Of a stretch of 64,000 nucleotides of DNA, positions 10,185 to 19,967 are shown piece by piece. Within the stretch, counting starts at the first letter, position 1. Each line of letters begins with the position of its first letter. A program made the translations under genes and the position numbers. Under the pieces are notes generated by a model, which was not told where the DNA came from, did no database searches, and worked only from the letters and a program-made list of their open reading frames with translations. Source of the DNA: Kocuria marina (GTDB lineage: Bacteria; Actinomycetota; Actinomycetes; Actinomycetales; Micrococcaceae); the NCBI GenBank assembly GCA_014652975.1, contig BMZV01000001.1, positions 992,001 to 1,056,000 on the forward strand, read 5' to 3'.

Positions 10185-10975
10185 CGGCTGCCCCCACGCC
10201 CCAGGGGGCCGGAGAGAACGCGTCGCCGGATACGCACCCACGGTCGTTCACTGCGCCAGTTGAGGAACACGGTGGCCATGGCCATGCGCAGCTGCCGGCG
10301 GATCCGAGCGGGGGAGACCAAGGCCCGCCAGGACACGATCGCGACATTGCCCGGGTCCATGATCACGCGCTGATCGCGACGGACGCGGAAGCTGAGGTCG
10401 AAATCGTCGTGCACCCGTGGATCCCGGTGCACCTCTTCCCGGACATGCTGCCACCACGCCCGGGTGAAGGCCATGTTGGACCCCCATAAGGCCCAGTGGC
10501 CCAGCGCCGTGCCGGCCACCAGGCGGTAGGCCGTGATGTATGCCGCGCCCAGGATGCGTCCGGCCAACTCGTACCGCGGCCCGAACCGCGCGATCCCGGA
10601 CACCGCCACGGTGGCCTTCCCCTGCGGATCCCGCAGGGCCCGTGACAGCACCGCGGTGTGTCGCTCGACCCAGCCGGGGGAGGGGAGGCTGTCCGCGTCA
10701 CAGCGCAGGATGAGGTCCCCGCGGGCGGCGTCGTAGCCCGCGGCCGCGGAGACGGCCACTCCGGGGACGGGTTCCCACACCCGGTGTACTTCGGGGTGGC
10801 GGTCCAGGACTGTCGAAAGATCATCGGTGGAACCGTTGTCCACCACGACGATCTCGTCCGGGGTGCGGGTCTGCTCACGCAGGGCCCGGAGGCAGCGCTC
10901 CAGGTAGGAAGAGTCGTTACGAACGGGGATGACCACGCTGCAGGTCATGCGTTGCTCGGTGTTCTCCCGTTCCAC
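10181..10975 (-). CDS. Family 2 glycosyltransferase
   Basis: The 264-residue GT-A protein starts with CSVVIPVRNDSSYLERCLRAL, followed by EIVVVDNGSTDD and the metal/nucleotide-sugar DxD in LRCDADSLPSPGW. The DDFDLSFRVRR segment near residue 190 holds the acceptor-site ED-like region. The C-terminal third is basic and amphipathic, so it may be membrane associated. An alternative start is the ATG eight codons downstream. It is first in a coupled pair with a membrane protein. Donor and acceptor are unknown. Confidence 0.85.
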   Translation of the reverse strand: MERENTEQRMTCSVVIPVRNDSSYLERCLRALREQTRTPDEIVVVDNGSTDDLSTVLDRHPEVHRVWEPVPGVAVSAAAGYDAARGDLILRCDADSLPSPGWVERHTAVLSRALRDPQGKATVAVSGIARFGPRYELAGRILGAAYITAYRLVAGTALGHWALWGSNMAFTRAWWQHVREEVHRDPRVHDDFDLSFRVRRDQRVIMDPGNVAIVSWRALVSPARIRRQLRMAMATVFLNWRSERPWVRIRRRVLSGPLGRGGSR

Positions 10976-10987
10976 CCGTCCAGTCTG

Positions 10988-11488
10988 TCATGCCGCGGAG
11001 CGTGCCTCCCGCCGCAGCAGATCACGCTTGATCGCCTCGCCCCACGCGAACCCACCCATGGAACCGTCCGAACGCAGCACCCGGTGGCACGGGACGAACA
11101 GCGCCACGGGATTGCAGGCGCACACCGACGCCGCCGCCCGAACGGCCCGGGGATTGCCGAGCTCCCGCGCGAACTCGGTGTAGGTCAGGGGGGACCCGGG
11201 GCGGATGCGGCGCAGCGCGGCCCACCCGGCCTGCTGGCCCTCGGTGCCGTGCAGGTCCACGGGCACGGTCATGACGGAGTCGAGGTTGCCGTCGTAGAAC
11301 GCGCGGACCGCCTCCAGTGCGGGCACGTCACCGGATTGCGCTTCCTCCGGACGGAAGGCCGGGCGGATCCGCGCGAGTAGCTGCTCGGTCGAGCGTGTCC
11401 ATCCGGAGGCCACGACGGTTCCGTCCTCCCGGGCCACTGCCGTGAAGGAACCATCAGGGGTGTCAATGCTCTCAACGACATATGTCAT
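10988..11488 (-). CDS. ogt: Methylated-DNA-protein cysteine methyltransferase
   Basis: The 166-residue protein has the acceptor motif VPCHRVL with reactive Cys134 and the preceding ASVCACNP helix. It removes alkyl groups from O6-alkylguanine in one suicidal transfer. The ATG at 11488 overlaps the TGA of the Ada-AlkA gene (ATGA), so it is translated with it. Its place downstream of a damage-responsive fusion suggests adaptive-response control. Confidence 0.93.
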   Translation of the reverse strand: MTYVVESIDTPDGSFTAVAREDGTVVASGWTRSTEQLLARIRPAFRPEEAQSGDVPALEAVRAFYDGNLDSVMTVPVDLHGTEGQQAGWAALRRIRPGSPLTYTEFARELGNPRAVRAAASVCACNPVALFVPCHRVLRSDGSMGGFAWGEAIKRDLLRREARSAA

Positions 11489-12996
11489 GACTGCACACTT
11501 TCCGAGAAGGATGCGGGAGGGGTCAGCGGGCCCCACAGATGGGTGGTGGCGTAACTGCGCCATGGGGCAGCGGCCCCTGCCCAGTCCACGAGTGCGGGTT
11601 TGGTGTCCGGGAGCCCGAGCCGTCGGGCACCGGCGCGCATGGCCCCGTCGTCGATCAGGAACACGTCCGGGTCCCCGGTGACCCGCATGCGCACGTGGTC
11701 CGCGGTCCATGGCCCCACCCCGGGGAGGGTGAGGAGCGCGGCGCGTTGCTGAGTGGCGTCGTCACCGGGGGACAACTGCAAATCACCCGAGGCGAGCGCG
11801 CGGGCAGCACCCAGGACCGCCTGGACCCGCGCGGCCGGCCCGCCCAGGAACTGGACGCCGTGCTCGGCGATGGCCGCTGCGGTCGGGAACATGTACCGGA
11901 TGCCGGTGGCGAAGGAGGGCGCGGGTTCTCCCATGTCCCGCGCGCGGGCACCCAACACGGTGCGGGCCGCGGCCAGGGAGATCTGCTGACCGATGAGCGT
12001 GCGGATCAACGTCTCGTGCGGGTCCGCGGAACCGGCGACCCGCAGCCCCGGGGCGGCCTCGACCAGCGGGCGCAACACCGGGACGCGGGACAGCGCGGCG
12101 GCCACTGCCTCCGGATCGGCGTCCAGGTCGAAGAGTCGACGCACCCGGGCGATCAGCACGGGCAGGTCCGCGAGATCCGTGACCCGCGTGCGCAACCGCA
12201 ACCGCCCCGCGCGCTCGTACACGCGCAGCCAGGCCGGGCCGCCGGGCAGGCTCAGCGCGCGGGTGTAGGAGGTGGGGGTCCCGACCTCCACGCCGTCCAC
12301 CGCATGGACCGCGAACCACACGAACAGCCCGCGCACGTCCAGGGGCTCGCGATAGCTCAACGCGAGGTCCACCTCGCCCGGCTCACTCGCCGCGCCGTGT
12401 CCCGAGGGTCCGGTGCTCATGCTGCGCGCCCGCAATTGCTGCGGGGTCATGTCGTACACCTCGCGGATCACCTCGTTGCACTGTCGGATGCTCGAGAATC
12501 CCGCCGCGAACGCGGTCTCCGCGACCGGCAGGTCCGTCTGCGTCAGTAGGGCGCGCGCCGTCTGGGCCCGGTGGGCGCGGGCGAGCGCGAGCGGTCCGGC
12601 GCCGAGTTCCTCCGTCAGCACGCGGGTGAGGTGGCGCGTGGAATATCCCACGCGCCGCGCGAGTCCCAGCACGCCCTCGCGGTCCACGACCCCCTCGGTG
12701 ATGAGCCGCATGGCGCGCCCCACCACGTCCCCGCGCAGATCCCACTCCGGGGACCCCGGCACGGCTTCCGGGACACAGCGTTTGCAGGCGCGGTACCCGG
12801 CGGCGTGGGCGGCCGCGCTCGTGCGGTAGAAGCGCACGTTCTCGCGGTGGGGCGTGCGCGCGGGGCAGCTCGGGCGGCAGTAGATCCCGGTGGTGCGCAC
12901 CGCGGTCACGAACTGCCCGTCGAAGCGCCCGTCCCGGGACTCGACAGCCCGGTAGCGCTCGTCGAACGAGGAGTCTTGAGGGGGCATGCGTCCCAC
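11485..12996 (-). CDS. Ada N-domain / AraC regulator / AlkA glycosylase fusion
   Basis: This is a 503-residue three-part protein. Residues 10-80 form the Ada zinc domain with Cys40, Cys44, Cys71 and Cys74; one of these senses methylphosphotriesters in Ada. Residues ~90-190 form an AraC-type helix-turn-helix. Residues ~205-495 form an AlkA-type 3-methyladenine glycosylase with the HhH motif [11 protein letters not shown] and the catalytic Asp in [12 protein letters not shown]. The architecture joins alkylation sensing, transcription control and base excision, and is common in actinobacteria. It lies in an operon after the EndoV-like gene (60-base gap) and before ogt. Confidence 0.93.
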   Translation of the reverse strand: MGRMPPQDSSFDERYRAVESRDGRFDGQFVTAVRTTGIYCRPSCPARTPHRENVRFYRTSAAAHAAGYRACKRCVPEAVPGSPEWDLRGDVVGRAMRLITEGVVDREGVLGLARRVGYSTRHLTRVLTEELGAGPLALARAHRAQTARALLTQTDLPVAETAFAAGFSSIRQCNEVIREVYDMTPQQLRARSMSTGPSGHGAASEPGEVDLALSYREPLDVRGLFVWFAVHAVDGVEVGTPTSYTRALSLPGGPAWLRVYERAGRLRLRTRVTDLADLPVLIARVRRLFDLDADPEAVAAALSRVPVLRPLVEAAPGLRVAGSADPHETLIRTLIGQQISLAAARTVLGARARDMGEPAPSFATGIRYMFPTAAAIAEHGVQFLGGPAARVQAVLGAARALASGDLQLSPGDDATQQRAALLTLPGVGPWTADHVRMRVTGDPDVFLIDDGAMRAGARRLGLPDTKPALVDWAGAAAPWRSYATTHLWGPLTPPASFSESVQS

Positions 12997-13056
12997 GGTC
13001 CCACGCCCGGGCGCCGGGCGCTAGCGGATTTCGGACACGGCGGTGGCCCGAACCGG

Positions 13057-13503
13057 TTACTTCACGCGCTCCCACTCGGCGACCGGCCCGGGAACCGGGA
13101 CGAACAACGGGTGGTGGGGAGCGGCATGGGGATCGATGCCGTCCAGTGCGGATCGCGCCCACTCGGGGTCGCGGTCGAGGACCTTGCGCAGCAGGAACTC
13201 GAACTCGTAGCGCAGCTGACCGGTGGTCACGGTGAGCGTGATGGGCTGTGTGCTCGCCTCCCGGGCCAGGCGGGTGCGGTCGAAGTTGTAGCCGCGGCGG
13301 TCGGCCTCGTCGGCGACGCCGTGCAGGTACGTGGCCACGGACAGGACCGGATCGCTCGTGGCGCGGAAGCGCTGTAGCTGGGGGTGGCGCGTGTAGCCCT
13401 TGGTCTGACCGAGCAGGACCTTCTGGGCGAGCAGACCCTCCCGCCAGCACGCCACCAGAGCACGACGGTCCAGCAGGGACGGGTGAACTGACCACAGACG
13501 CAT
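13057..13503 (-). CDS. Pyrimidine dimer DNA glycosylase (T4 endonuclease V-like)
   Basis: The ATG at 13503 gives a 148-residue protein of the Pyr_excise family: MRLWSVHPSLLDRRALV, then WREGLLAQKVL with Glu22 matching the catalytic Glu of T4 endonuclease V, then GQTKGYTRHPQLQRF. It excises UV-induced pyrimidine dimers and nicks the strand. Several upstream Met codons exist, but the conserved N-terminus must be exposed for catalysis in this family, so the ATG next to MRLWS is preferred. It is first in a repair operon with Ada-AlkA and Ogt. Confidence 0.85.
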   Translation of the reverse strand: MRLWSVHPSLLDRRALVACWREGLLAQKVLLGQTKGYTRHPQLQRFRATSDPVLSVATYLHGVADEADRRGYNFDRTRLAREASTQPITLTVTTGQLRYEFEFLLRKVLDRDPEWARSALDGIDPHAAPHHPLFVPVPGPVAEWERVK

Positions 13504-13609
13504 GGCCCCATTCAATCGCGCACCGCCCCGATAGCTCCAAGCGGACCCCAAGATTCCTCCCGTAGCATGGCGGACACACCCCTGACGACCACGTGCGGAG
13601 AACACCTTC

Positions 13610-14281
13610 ATGTCCCTGCCTGCCATCCTGGCCGCCACATCAGCCGACGAGAGTGCTCAGCTCTCCGGTATCGCGGGGTGGGTGGTGGACGTCATGGAAG
13701 CCATCGGCGCTCCCGGCGCCGGACTGCTCGTGGCCCTGGAGAACCTGTTCCCGCCGCTGCCGTCCGAGGTGATCCTCCCGCTCGCCGGTTTCACGGCCAG
13801 CCAGGGCAATTTCAGCCTGGGCGGGGCCATCTTCTGGACCACGCTGGGGTCGGTCGTGGGCGCGATCGCGCTGTACTGGATCGGCGCCGCACTGGGACGA
13901 CGCCGCCTGCGCGTGATCGTGGACAAGATGCCACTCGTGGATCTGCATGACCTGGATCGCACCGAGGAGTGGTTCGACCGCCACGGCAAGGCCGCCGTGT
14001 TCTTCGGGAGGATGATCCCCATCTTCAGATCCCTGATCTCCGTTCCCGCGGGGATCGAGCGGATGTCGTTCGGGCTGTTCGTGGTGCTTAGCGCGGCCGG
14101 GTCCCTGATCTGGAACACCATTTTCGTGCTCGCCGGGTACTTCCTGGGGGAGAACTGGCACATCGCGGAACAGTACGCCGGGGTGTTCTCACGCATCGTG
14201 GTGATCGCGGTCCTGCTGTTCCTGGTGTGGTGGGTCGTCAAGCGGATCCGGCGCAATCGTCGTTCGGCTCACGAGGGATGA
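13610..14281 (+). CDS. DedA family membrane protein
   Basis: The 223-residue inner-membrane protein has the DedA/SNARE-associated core: ALENLFPPLPSEVILPLAGF near residue 42, GxxLGRRR, and FFGRMIPIFRSLISVPAG, the Arg-containing re-entrant motif, followed by two C-terminal spans. DedA proteins are undecaprenyl-phosphate or phospholipid flippases and affect membrane homeostasis. The ATG at 13610 is placed just before a hydrophobic stretch. It is divergent from the repair operon. Confidence 0.9.
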   Translation: MSLPAILAATSADESAQLSGIAGWVVDVMEAIGAPGAGLLVALENLFPPLPSEVILPLAGFTASQGNFSLGGAIFWTTLGSVVGAIALYWIGAALGRRRLRVIVDKMPLVDLHDLDRTEEWFDRHGKAAVFFGRMIPIFRSLISVPAGIERMSFGLFVVLSAAGSLIWNTIFVLAGYFLGENWHIAEQYAGVFSRIVVIAVLLFLVWWVVKRIRRNRRSAHEG

Positions 14282-14320
14282 ATCACGGGGCACCTCGAGG
14301 GGTCGCGAACTGGTATACAG

Positions 14321-14352
14321 TTGTCCCCTAAGTGCCCGCAATTCTCGATAAT
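14321..14352 (+). promoter_or_regulatory. Possible promoter of the TetR gene
   Basis: TTGTCC (14321-14326) and GATAAT (14347-14352) resemble -35 and -10 elements, but the 20-base spacer is long. The region is AT-rich for this genome and lies 40 bases before the GTG start. Confidence 0.3.
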
Positions 14353-14391
14353 TAATGCGCTAACAAGGCTCTGACCAGTACGATCGCACGT

Positions 14392-15021
14392 GTGGCCCGA
14401 CCCCGAAAATTTGACGAGATCACTCGCAAAGCACTGATTAAGAACACCGCCGAACAGATCCTGGTCGGCGGTGTCGAGTCCGTTTCCCTCCGGCCACTGG
14501 CCGCCAAGCACGGCTGCTCCACCACCGCGATCTACACCATGTTCGGCAGCAGGGACGCCCTGATCGATGCCGTGCGGGAGGAAGCGATCGTGAGCTACCT
14601 CAGCGCGCACGAGATGGCCGTGCGCACCGGCGAACCCGTGGCGGACATGCGCGCACTCGCCCGCTCCGGCAGACGCTGGGCCCTGGAGTTCCCGGCGCTG
14701 TACAACGTGATCCTGGGCAAGGCGGGGGACTGCATCGGCGCCCGCAGGGACGGTTCCACCGGGGGATCCAGCCGCGCGGAATTCGCGAACACGGCCATGC
14801 AACCCATGTACCGACTGGTCCGCGGGGCCATCGACAAGGGGATCTTCCATGACCTCCCCGTGGAGGTCATCGGTGCCACACTCTGGGCGGGCGTCCATGG
14901 ATGGATCGCCATCGAGATGAGCCGTCCGGTCCTCCCCGATACGGACGCCGACGCCGCGTTCGACCGTCACGTGCTCGCCCTCCTGAGAGCCTGGTGCGCG
15001 CGCACGCCCCTGGGTGAGTGA
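14392..15021 (+). CDS. TetR/AcrR family transcriptional regulator
   Basis: The GTG at 14392 opens a 209-residue protein. Its N-terminal helix-turn-helix is clear (ILVGGVESVSLRPLAAKHG then STTAIYTMFGSRDALIDAV), and the C-terminal half matches the WHG/TetR_C-type ligand domain with LWAGVHGWIAIEM. Ligand unknown. It precedes the aminotransferase by 43 bases in the same direction and may control it or the DedA gene. Confidence 0.85.
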   Translation: MARPRKFDEITRKALIKNTAEQILVGGVESVSLRPLAAKHGCSTTAIYTMFGSRDALIDAVREEAIVSYLSAHEMAVRTGEPVADMRALARSGRRWALEFPALYNVILGKAGDCIGARRDGSTGGSSRAEFANTAMQPMYRLVRGAIDKGIFHDLPVEVIGATLWAGVHGWIAIEMSRPVLPDTDADAAFDRHVLALLRAWCARTPLGE

Positions 15022-15064
15022 TCCCGGACCCTCACCGTTCCGGGGCCGGTGGGATACTGGCCGC

Positions 15065-16267
15065 ATGAGCACCCTCGAACCCTTCTCGTTCCGTATCGCC
15101 GACCGTCTGCGCGGGGTGGATTCCTCCCCCGTGCGCGACCTGTTGGAGGTGGTCTCCAAGGAGGGTGTGATCTCGTTCGCCGGTGGTGTCCCGGATCCCG
15201 CGTACTTCGAGGTCGATGACATCAAGGCCGCCTACGAGTGGGTATTCGCGAACCACCCCGCACGCGCGCTGCAGTACGCCTCGAGCGAGGGTGAGCTGGA
15301 ACTTCGCGAGCAAGCGGCGCGTCGGGTCAGCAGGCACCTGCCCACCACTGCGGACCAGGTCCAGGTGACCACGGGCTCCCAGGAGGGGTTGTTCGTGGTG
15401 GCCCAGGCGCTCGTCAACCCGGGGGACGTGATCCTCGTGGAACGGCCCACCTACCTGGCGGCTGTGCAGGCCTTCGATCTCAACGGTGCGCACATGGTGG
15501 GCGTCCCCACGGACGAGCACGGCGTGGTGCCGGAGGAGCTCGAGCGGCTCATCGCCGAGCACAACCCCACCTTCGTCTACCTGATCCCGTCCTTCCAGAA
15601 CCCGTCCGGGATCTGCATGCCCGTGGAACGACGCCGCGCCGTCGCGGACGTCCTACTGCGCACCGGCACCGCGCTCGTGGAGGACGACCCGTACGGCGAG
15701 CTGTGTTACACGGGCGAACCCATGGCCCCCATCGCATCCCTTCCGGGGATGTCCGCGCAGACGATCCTGCTGAACTCGGTGTCCAAGATCATCGCCCCGG
15801 GGGTGCGGATCGGGTGGATGCGCTCCGAGGGACCCATCCAGTTCACGCTCACTGTGGCCAAGCAGGCGATTGGGCTGCAGTCGCCCGTACCGGACCAGTT
15901 GGCCGTGGCGCGGTATCTTGCAACCGCCGACGTCGAGGCGCACCTCGAGCGCGTACGTCCCGTCTACGCCGAGCGGGCGCGGGCCATGTACGCGGAACTC
16001 GAGGCTGTCCTCCCGCGGGACGCTCACATCACCCGCCCGGACGGAGGCATGTTCCTGTGGGTCCGACTGGGGCACGAGATCGACACCGCCCGATTGCTAC
16101 CGTTCGCGGTAGAGGAAGGCGTGGCCTTCGTCCCGGGTGCCTCCTTCTATGCGCACGACCCGGACGAGTCCACCATGCGGTTGTCCTTCGTGACCCATGC
16201 CCCGGACGTGATCCACGAGGGCGTGCAGCGGCTGGGCCGCGCGCTGGCCCGCTACGGGGAGCTGTAG
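15065..16267 (+). CDS. PLP-dependent aminotransferase (class I/II, 2-aminoadipate type)
   Basis: This 400-residue fold-type I enzyme has FAGGVPDPAYF near the start, TTGSQEGLFV, SFQNPSG, VEDDPYGEL and the PLP lysine in NSVSKIIAPGVRIGWM (Lys241). These match stand-alone aminotransferases of the LysN/2-aminoadipate type; there is no N-terminal GntR domain, so it is not a MocR regulator. An in-frame start at 15014 is rejected because MSTLEPFSF is the usual N-terminus. Substrate specificity is not predictable. Confidence 0.88.
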   Translation: MSTLEPFSFRIADRLRGVDSSPVRDLLEVVSKEGVISFAGGVPDPAYFEVDDIKAAYEWVFANHPARALQYASSEGELELREQAARRVSRHLPTTADQVQVTTGSQEGLFVVAQALVNPGDVILVERPTYLAAVQAFDLNGAHMVGVPTDEHGVVPEELERLIAEHNPTFVYLIPSFQNPSGICMPVERRRAVADVLLRTGTALVEDDPYGELCYTGEPMAPIASLPGMSAQTILLNSVSKIIAPGVRIGWMRSEGPIQFTLTVAKQAIGLQSPVPDQLAVARYLATADVEAHLERVRPVYAERARAMYAELEAVLPRDAHITRPDGGMFLWVRLGHEIDTARLLPFAVEEGVAFVPGASFYAHDPDESTMRLSFVTHAPDVIHEGVQRLGRALARYGEL

Positions 16268-16352
16268 ACCTCGACCCCATGGAACACCGCGGCGGATCCG
16301 CACGGGCGCCGTCGCGCCGACCCTCCCGTTCCCGCGACCGAAAGGATCCCTC

Positions 16353-18083
16353 ATGGGTGTCAAACCCCTTCCCGTGCCCCCGCTGGAGGAGACGCTGCAG
16401 CGGATGCTGAGCGCCGTCGACCCCCTCGTGGACGGCGCGGCGCTCGAGCGGACCCGGCGTGATGCGGAAGCGTTCCGGACCGGGGAGGGCCCGCGGTTAC
16501 AAGCGGCACTCGAGGAGTTCGCCCGTGCGGAGGACGCCGAGGGGCGCAGTTGGTTGTCCCGGGAGTGGCTGGACGGATATCTGAGCGTGCGCACACCCCT
16601 GCCGCTGACCACCAACGTGGGATTCCAGATCACGGGGGACTTCGGCGCCCCGGGGCTGGGCCGGGCGGCCGAACTCGTCTACCGGGCGGCGTGGGTGCAT
16701 CTACGGCAGGTGCGCGGGGAGACCCCGCAGGAGGTGGATCCCCGCGGTAACGACGTGAGTATGTCCCAATGGGAATGTCTCACGGGCGGGGTGCGGCATC
16801 CTCGCGCGGAACGGGATGAGATCCGCAGACCGGAGCGAGCGGCGTCGTCGGGGTCGGCCGAGGCAGCGGAGGAGATCGGCGTGATCCACCGCGGCCGGCT
16901 GTACGCGCTGACGATCAGCACCCAGGACCGGCAACCGCTGCCGCTGCGCACGGTGGCCGCGGGGCTGCGCGCGGTCGTGGAGCGGGACGAACCGCGGGAG
17001 ACCGAGCTGCCGTTCGGGGCGCTGTCCTACCTGGGCAGTGAGACGGCCGCGCCCCTGTTGGAGAAGTTGACTTCGAACGAGGACAACGCGGAGATCTACG
17101 ACCGGATCAGCCGCATGGTGTTCCTGGTCAATGTCGTGGGGGCACGGGCCGAGGTCGTGGAGCACCTGGAGCGCTGCGCGTTCGAGGTGGGGCAAGCGTG
17201 GGCCTACAAACCGATCACATACGAGGTGTGCCTCGAGGATCCGTGGCTGGCCATGCACGTGGAACACAGCACCGTGGACGGGGCCACGATCCTGGCCGTC
17301 GCGGGAGCCATGCAGGACGTGACGATCCCGGACGAGGCCGCGCTGCCGGACGCCCCGCAACCCGCCGCGATTACGTGGGAGCTCGAGCCGCAGTTGCGTG
17401 ACGAACTCGTGGCGCGGGTCGCCCAATACCGCACGGAGGCCGCGCTGCTGGGCGTGCACCGGGTGTTCGTGCCGCGGCTGCACCGCGCCGAACTCCCGTT
17501 CAGGATCAGCGACGACGCCGCTCAGCAATTCATCATGTTGCTCGCCCAGCTCGCGACGTACGGGACGGCGCGCGGTGTATATGAAGCGGTGGACATGCGT
17601 GAGTTCCAGGCGGGGCGCACCGAGTGCCTCCGCCCCGTGACCCCGCAGGCCACCGCGTTCGCCCGCGCCCTGCTCGCCGGTGAGGCGACCGAGGAGCTGT
17701 TCACGGAGGCCCTGGACGCACATCGTGGCTGGGTCAAGACCTGCAAGAACGCCCGCGGTGTGGATCGCCACCTGTTGGGACTCGCCATGATGGCCCGGAA
17801 GGCGGGGGAGCCGTCCGAGTTCTTCGACTCCCCGGGGATCGCGGCCATGCGCCACGACTTCCTGTCCACCACGTCCATCGGCGGTCCGGACCCGATCGTG
17901 CGCTACGCGTTCGCGCCCACCACACCCGAGGGCTTCGGTGTCACGTACACGACCCATACGGACGGCTACGAGTTCTGCGTGAACTACCGCCGGGACTCGA
18001 GTGAGGACCTGGAGGCCTTCGCGCACAATCTGACAGTGAGCGCGGAAACGTTCTGGGGATTCGTGAAGGGGCTGGCGGGGTGA
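16353..18083 (+). CDS. Choline/carnitine O-acyltransferase family protein
   Basis: The 576-residue protein matches the carnitine acyltransferase family: PLPVPPLEETLQRML at the start, catalytic His305 in EHSTVDG, an STTS motif (FLSTTSIGG) and a C-terminal GFGVTYTTHTDGYEFCVNY. It would exchange acyl groups between CoA and carnitine, choline or a related alcohol. The family is mainly eukaryotic but occurs in some actinobacteria. Its stop overlaps the start of the FAD oxidoreductase gene (GTGA at 18080-18083). Confidence 0.88.
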   Translation: MGVKPLPVPPLEETLQRMLSAVDPLVDGAALERTRRDAEAFRTGEGPRLQAALEEFARAEDAEGRSWLSREWLDGYLSVRTPLPLTTNVGFQITGDFGAPGLGRAAELVYRAAWVHLRQVRGETPQEVDPRGNDVSMSQWECLTGGVRHPRAERDEIRRPERAASSGSAEAAEEIGVIHRGRLYALTISTQDRQPLPLRTVAAGLRAVVERDEPRETELPFGALSYLGSETAAPLLEKLTSNEDNAEIYDRISRMVFLVNVVGARAEVVEHLERCAFEVGQAWAYKPITYEVCLEDPWLAMHVEHSTVDGATILAVAGAMQDVTIPDEAALPDAPQPAAITWELEPQLRDELVARVAQYRTEAALLGVHRVFVPRLHRAELPFRISDDAAQQFIMLLAQLATYGTARGVYEAVDMREFQAGRTECLRPVTPQATAFARALLAGEATEELFTEALDAHRGWVKTCKNARGVDRHLLGLAMMARKAGEPSEFFDSPGIAAMRHDFLSTTSIGGPDPIVRYAFAPTTPEGFGVTYTTHTDGYEFCVNYRRDSSEDLEAFAHNLTVSAETFWGFVKGLAG

Positions 18084-18982
18084 CGACGCCCGCGGAGCCG
18101 CCCACCGTTCGCACCACGTGCGCCATCGTCGGCGGCGGTCCGGCCGGCCTGGTGCTGGGTCTCCTACTGGCGCGTGCGGGTGTGGCGGTCACGGTGTTGG
18201 AGAAGCACGCGGACTTCCTCCGCGACTTCCGCGGGGACACCGTGCATCCCACCACTCTGGCCCTGCTCGACGATCTCGGTCTCGTCGATCGTTTCGAGGC
18301 CATTCCGCATTCCAGGGTCACCCACGTGGACCTCCCGGACCCCGAGGTCACCGGGGTGACGTGGGAGAAGGGGCGAGTGGCCATCGGCATCCCGCGCGAC
18401 GGCTACATCCAGGTCGCGCAGCTGGGCCCCAAGGGTGCCGACGACGCCGTGCGCGCCCGCGGTCTCGACGCCTTCCGGGCCGACGCCGCGCAGCTCTTCC
18501 CGGAGGCGGCCGCCGGGGTGACCGGGATCGGGTCCACGGCGGACGTGAAGCACCTCGACGTGCGCCTGGACCGGCTGCGCCGCTGGCACGCCCCGGGGGT
18601 CCTGTGCATCGGGGACGCTGCACACGCGATGTCGCCGGTGGGCGGCGTCGGGATCAATCTGGCGGTGCAGGACGCGGTGGCTGCGGCCCGCATTCTGGCT
18701 CCGCTGCTGCGTTCTGGCGGTGCATCCGGGCGGGCGGAGGCGCGTGCGTTGGCGCGGATCCAGCGACGCCGCATGGTGCCCACGGTGGTCATCCAGGGCA
18801 TGCAGCGAATCCTGCACGCGGCACTGATCATGCCGGCGATCCGGGGCAGGGACCTGCGGCCGCCGTCGTGGGTCGTGAAGGTCGTGCGGCAGGTGCCGTG
18901 GCTCAGTGCGCTCCCGGCGTTGGCGGTGGGCGTAGGACCGCGGCCGGAGCGGGCGCCGCGCTGGGCGCGACGCCCTTCCTGA
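18080..18982 (+). pseudogene. FAD-dependent oxidoreductase with internal deletions
   Basis: The N-terminal Rossmann motif is intact (VGGGPAGLVLGLLLARAG), as are FRGDTVHPTTL and the C-terminal flavin motif GDAAHAMSPVGGVGINLA. At 300 residues it is about 100 short of UbiH-like hydroxylases. The missing part is the middle: between HVDLPD and EVTGVTWEKGRV, and again before RDGYIQVA, the substrate-domain strands and the DG motif are gone. Reading frame is kept. It may be a dead gene or a reduced protein; I favour a gene in decay. Confidence 0.7.
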
Positions 18983-19420
18983 TCACCCACCCACGGCCGG
19001 GGCTTCCGGGACCTGCTCATCGGCGCGGAACGAATGGATCCAGTCCAGGTGCCGGTCGAAGGCGTCCGGCGAGGCCAGGCGAGTGTTGCGTTCCCGGGCG
19101 CGAGCGCCGTCGGGCAGGTGGAGCATTTCACCCACGGTGACGGACGCGTCCACGATCTTGCGGGTACGGAAACGACGATGCCGCTCGTACTCGGCACGCG
19201 CATGGTCCCAGTCGGTCGTGCTGGAGAGTAGGTCGGAGAGGACGATCGCGTCCTCGATGGACTGGTTCGCACCCTGGCCGTGGTGGGGGACGGCGGCGTC
19301 GACCTCCCGCAGGACAGCGGTCTGTTCGTAGATCCGGACGTCCAACCCCTTGCGCTGCAGATCGATGGCAAGGGTCAGACCGCCGATTCCCGCGCCGATG
19401 ATGGCGATGCGCTGGGACAT
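18983..19420 (-). pseudogene. FAD monooxygenase remnant with central deletion
   Basis: The ATG at 19420 has AGGAGCTC upstream. The 145-residue frame opens with the dinucleotide-binding motif IIGAGIGGLTLAIDLQ, jumps after YEQTAVLRE directly to DAAVPHHGQGANQSIEDA, which is the second FAD motif normally near residue 290, and then keeps the C-terminal helix (YERHRRFRTRKIV). About 250 residues including the active site are absent, so no hydroxylase activity is expected. It is convergent with the other shortened FAD enzyme. Confidence 0.8.
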
Positions 19421-19967
19421 GTGAGCTCCTCCCGGGGTAACTGATCTTGAAACTACCCGGGGAAGGGGGTGCGCTGGTCCGGGACGGGTGAGGTTACGGA
19501 GGGGGGTAGGGGAATGCCCTCTGCGTTCCTCGATCATCGGTGCTGGGGGCGCGAGGACGAAATCGTATATGTATTCCCGATTCATCCTCTTCGCCCGCGT
19601 GTATCCGGGAAAATTTAAGGAAATCGCCGCTTCACCTGGGTGATACAGTACGCGCCGGTGTTCCGGCGGGCCCGGCCAGGAGAATCAAGCTCTCGGACTC
19701 GCCTCCGATTATTCCCGAATATAAATAGAGCACACTGTTGCCCGCGAGAGGTGGCGAAGTCATAATGGGGGGCTCGTTAGGCCAGTTAAGAGCGTATTTC
19801 CAAGGGTGCGAAATCAATGCGCCACCTTATCGAATATCCATGCTGTTATTCCCGGCCCGCCACGGCATATATTCCTCACCGGCCGGTCGTCGGAGACACA
19901 CAATTAAGGTAGGGTGCTTATTAAGCCGTCAAATGATGGTGCTTCCTTTCCCAGCCAGGAGTGCAAA
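19421..19967. other. AT-rich intergenic island
   Basis: About 550 bases without a convincing gene. From about 19555 the base composition drops well below the surrounding DNA. TATTCCCG occurs at 19572, 19710 and 19847, and a GCTTATTAAGC palindrome sits just before the secreted-protein gene. It probably carries that gene's promoter; the rest is unexplained. Confidence 0.5.
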
